A stretch of 64,000 bases of DNA, taken from Paralithodes platypus (lineage: Eukaryota; Arthropoda; Malacostraca; Decapoda; Lithodidae). Below the pieces are notes generated by a model. It saw only the letters and a list, made by a program, of their open reading frames with translations. It was not told the origin of the DNA and made no database searches. The stretch is taken from positions 44,309,120 to 44,373,119 of the forward strand of contig CM064509.1 in the NCBI GenBank assembly GCA_032716605.1, written 5' to 3'. The position numbers were made by a program, and so were the translations under genes. Below, one piece after another: positions 60,976-64,000 of the stretch. Each line of letters opens with the position of its first letter. Positions within the stretch are counted from its first letter, which is position 1.

Positions 60976-61890
60976 ATGCTTATATTAGTTTATTGCATTG
61001 GGGTTTGTAATTGAGGATTAATATTAAGAACTGGGTGTTCCTTTATTTCTATAGGTTCAGGAACTAATGTCTAGCAAGACCGATACTAGTGATCTTGGTC
61101 CCATTCATTGTTCTTCCCTCTCACTAAAACATTACTTATCCATAATGCAGTTGGGTCTAAGTACACTCGGATACCATAGTCTCTAGCCCACTCCTCTCTG
61201 GCAAGAGGTGAGGCCAGGACTCTTATGCCCCTTTCCCACTGGTGATACAACACACAATTTTCATCGCCGATGATTCTTTTTGACAAATTCGCAAGAATAC
61301 GTGCGACGTTCACGACTTTGACCGTTTCAAACAGATGACAAATTATACTCGGCGAAGATGTCGCCGATGTCGGCGACGTTATCGGGGAAGTGAGCGATGT
61401 TTCGCCGATGAACCTCTGCGAGGCATGTCACATTTTCAAAAATCTCTTGCGAGATCATGCTAGGATGAAAGAATACTCGCCGTATGTTCTGCGACGTCTT
61501 CGGCGATCCAAGCGATGGTTCGGCGTTTACTTCGGCGAGGTGATAAGAGTATTTTTTTAAGGTGCAAATTCTTGCGATGAATGAACGATTCATCGTCTCA
61601 TCGGCGTTTTATCGCACATACGTCGGCGAGATCAGCGAGGTGTGCGCAGCTGAGCGAATGTAACGTGAATGTGCTAATTGCAGAGTGGAATTAGCATATC
61701 ACGCCAAACTAATGGGCCGAACGTCATAAAATATGAAAACTAATGGGGTTAACCATGAGGAAGAAAGGGGACCAGAAAAACGACCCATCTCCCCTTAATT
61801 CGGAGGTTGGCAATGCTTCGCCGGAGACATTTTTCTCTCAAATAATGTACAAATTTAGCTTGCTCTCAAAACAAAAAATATATATGTTGG

Positions 61891-62276
61891 CTCGCTACTG
61901 CTCACCAGGAAAATATTGAAACCTGGATGGGGTAAACGTCTTAAAACAGCAGGCTGAACGGGGCCGAACGGATACAAGGCAAAGAGAGAGTGAGAGAAAT
62001 AGAAAAAAAAAGAAAAAAAAAGAGAAGAGAGAGAGAGAAAGAGTAAACTAAAAAAAGCGAGGTGGGCTCAATTGTTAAGCCGTAACGCAAACATTGAGCC
62101 CACCTGCTGTTTGTTGTTTTCTCTTTCTCTCCCTCTCTCCTCGTTTTTTTTTATTTTTTTTCTATTTCTCTCCCTCTCTCTTTGCCTTGTATCCGTTCGG
62201 CCCCGTTCAGCCTACTGTTTTAAGACTTTTATCCCCATCCAGGTGTCTATTTCTTCCTGGCGAGCGATAGGGAGCC
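61891..62276. repeat. foldback palindrome of about 385 bp flanked by a 72-bp direct repeat
   Basis: The arms include GGATGGGG...CAGGCTGAACGGGGCCGAAC and purine-rich AGAGAGAGAG runs answered by their complements. The inner arms GGTGGGCTCAAT (62,061) and ATTGAGCCCACC (62,093) leave a 20-base loop. The direct repeats (61,815-61,886 and 62,298-62,372) start GCTTCGCCGGAGACATTTTT. Confidence 0.85.
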
Positions 62277-62495
62277 AGCATTGTATGGAGAAATCCGGCT
62301 TCGCCGGAGACATTTTTCTATCGAATAATGTACAAATTTAGCTTACTCTCAAAACAAATATATATATATATATGTCCGCTGAACATGATGGCGGTGTTTA
62401 GATTTTTCTATCATCATTATTGGATTTTATAGAAATAAATCTATAACGATAGTTTTTCGCTCTTATAGAATCCATTCCGCAGGAAAATATTAACT

Positions 62496-62791
62496 GTCGG
62501 TTTTCACCAATAATAACTGCTTTTTATATTTTGTTTGTTTTCATGAACGGCAAGAGGAAAGGTTGTTCTATAAGATTTCATCAACAACAACAAAAATAAC
62601 TGTGGAATTTCACCGTAGGTGAAGGCATATCATCAGTCCGCCCGTATTTGCCCTAACTCTCAGTCGGTTTTCACCCATAATAATTTATTTTTATATAGTT
62701 TTGTTTTCATGAACGGCAAGAGCAAAGGTTATTCTATAAGATTTCATCAACAACAACAACAAAAATAACTGAAATTTCACCGTAGGTGAAA
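62496..62791. repeat. tandem duplication of about 165 bp inside the Harbinger-like element
   Basis: Units at 62,496-62,622 and 62,662-62,791 share GTCGGTTTTCACC, TTTTCATGAACGGCAAGAG, TCTATAAGATTTCATCAAC and TTTCACCGTAGGTGAA. Confidence 0.85.
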
Positions 62792-63452
62792 GATATCTCA
62801 CTATAGGCCTAATCATTTTTTTTTACTCACCTCTCCGAAGTTGCTCTTTGGCCTCGGCAGGTGTGTCTTGAGCATTCCGCGACGTCGCAAGGCCCTTCGC
62901 ATGCCTCGTGCAGAGCATACCCCTGGCGGGTATACTCTCGGTGAGTATTCGTGCGCACGTCGACGACTAATCGACTAGGAAATCGCCGATGATCGTCTAT
63001 GTTCTCGGAACATCCGAGAGCATCGGCGATCAGTCGTGCGACGTTTTGGAAAATTTCAACTATTGTTTTCGTGCGACTAACTCGGCTATGTCTCGCCGAT
63101 GTCGCAGATGATCGCAGAAAACCTCGCAGTTTCTTCGGCGATGCTCGACGATGCTACCAACCCTCATGAGTCCTCGTCCAAAATTTTGAACTGTCCGAAC
63201 ATTTGCGACGACCCGCGAGGGCCCTTGCGAGGCCTTGAGAGTCAAACGATTTTTCATGAGAGGTGTTGAGACATGTCACGAATGTGCCAATTTATCAGTA
63301 TCGGCGACGAAAATCGTGAGTTGTCTCACCAGTGGGAAAGGGGCATTACTGGACGGCGGCCCACAGTGATGGTTAATGGTGGGGTTTGGGGGAGAGGGCA
63401 ACGCACACACACGAACACACTGTAAAGCATTTGTGTGAAGCAATCCAGGAGG

Positions 63453-63768
63453 TATCTTTTTTTTTTTTTTTTCTTTCTATATTCCAACTTACTTCCTCTC
63501 GGGCATAGGCTGAGAGCCTTAACATTCACCGCTTTACAATGAACAGTGAAGCCCGTGAGGTCTTGTTCCAGTCTAGGGAGTGAGACCTGTGAAGCACATA
63601 GAGTACAACGAGCACCTGCCATCTTGCTTTCACATGAGGCACGGTGCTCACTCATGGCCCGAAACGACCCCATCTCTGAAGACACCTCGTTCCCGTGCTT
63701 CACTGTCTCACCCCCTACACTCGGACTCTCACACTTACACACACACACAACGCCACCTGTTGAGCAGA
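63453..63768 (-). mobile_element. poly(A)-tailed retroposed segment, SINE-like, unclassified
   Basis: On the minus strand a 300-bp sequence ends GAATATAGAAAG followed by about 18 A (63,454-63,471). It interrupts the repeat arm, whose continuation is visible in 60,307-60,725. I see no A/B boxes and no ORF homology. A processed copy of a host or LINE transcript is possible. Confidence 0.5.
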
Positions 63769-64000
63769 TTACTTTCTTGTAGTTATTTGATATTTGTTCG
63801 CATCATTTCGCAATATTTTAAATCCTTTATTCCACACTATTGAGAACAAACATATGCAATACTTTCTTTAGCATGAGTAAGTATAGCTACCGGTGTGAAC
63901 CATTAGTTATTAGGTAGTGCAGTTCCTATTATTAGCAAAATTGAAGTTCAGGGAAGGCTTCAAAATAGATCAGTATAGATATGGCAGACTGGAACACACA

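Larger units (their letters stand above)
61226..63345. mobile_element. PIF/Harbinger-like non-autonomous element (2.1 kb) with TTA duplications
   Basis: TTA on both sides (61,223-61,225 and 63,346-63,348). The left arm of the surrounding repeat shows the empty site ACTCTTACTGG. The inverted ends begin TGCCCCTTTCCCACTGGTGA and pair over about 45 bp. A 3-bp T-A-rich duplication fits Harbinger. No transposase ORF is present. The subterminal regions are packed with CGCCGA/TCGGCG motifs on both sides. Confidence 0.75.
61161..64000 (+). repeat. unclassified interspersed repeat, right arm (with two insertions)
   Basis: Plus-strand partner of 60,307-60,725. Interrupted by the Harbinger-like element (61,226-63,345) and by a poly(A)-tailed segment (63,453-63,768), and continues off the right edge. 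Confidence 0.8.

Overview
This window looks like a slab of repeat-dense eukaryotic (arthropod-type) DNA. I find no convincing host gene, no rRNA and no functional tRNA. Every protein-coding stretch that I recognise belongs to a transposable element: Penelope-like elements (PLEs), three kinds of LINE, two different Ty3/gypsy elements with an unusual domain order, an Academ-like DNA transposon, and a crowd of piggyBac-type, Tc1-like and Harbinger-like elements. A decapod crustacean is my best guess, because I recall the LINE pol family at 5.2-8.9 kb and such TA-microsatellite-rich repeats from crab, shrimp and crayfish genomes. That is inference from memory, not a search result.

Layout. 1-1.0 kb: two PLE fragments head to head, then (TA)n. 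1.16-4.69 kb: a PLE whose 3' end is present twice as a 1.22-kb inverted repeat flanking one reverse transcriptase, with a hammerhead-like motif in each arm. 4.8-9.8 kb: an RTE-like LINE split by a Jockey/CR1-like LINE, which is itself split by a 639-bp piggyBac-type MITE. 9.8-11.5 kb: no gene, a short tandem repeat and a SINE-like unit. 11.5-29.9 kb: two copies (A and B) of a long-TIR, Academ-like DNA transposon fused end to end. Copy A is internally deleted and carries an apparently intact 9.4-kb gypsy element (13,941-23,322) with one 1,700-codon ORF. 29.9-36.5 kb: a piggyBac-type MITE, a second Jockey-like LINE copy invaded by a Tc1-like MITE and by a 3.5-kb CR1 element, then a second RTE-like fragment.

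37.1-60.1 kb is one older gypsy element bounded by TATC target duplications. Its 5' LTR holds two TTAA insertions: a 14.4-kb piggyBac element (37,327-51,763) and a 480-bp MITE. Its pol region holds a CR1 fragment and a 438-bp piggyBac-type MITE. The 3' LTR preserves the empty sites of both LTR insertions, so the order of events can be read directly. The 14.4-kb piggyBac carries a transposase, a satellite of about 19 units of 190 bp, a PLE junction fragment and an unclassified 3.1-kb insertion. 60.1-64 kb: an inverted pair of an unclassified repeat, a SINE-like unit hit by a LINE tail, and a 2.1-kb Harbinger-like element with TTA duplications and an internal foldback.

Both gypsy elements encode integrase before reverse transcriptase (gag-PR-INT-RT-RH), the Gmr1-type order, and their Gag resembles the SCAN domain. 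Most other coding regions carry stops or frameshifts. The best candidates for recent activity are the 13.9-23.3 kb gypsy element and perhaps the large piggyBac.
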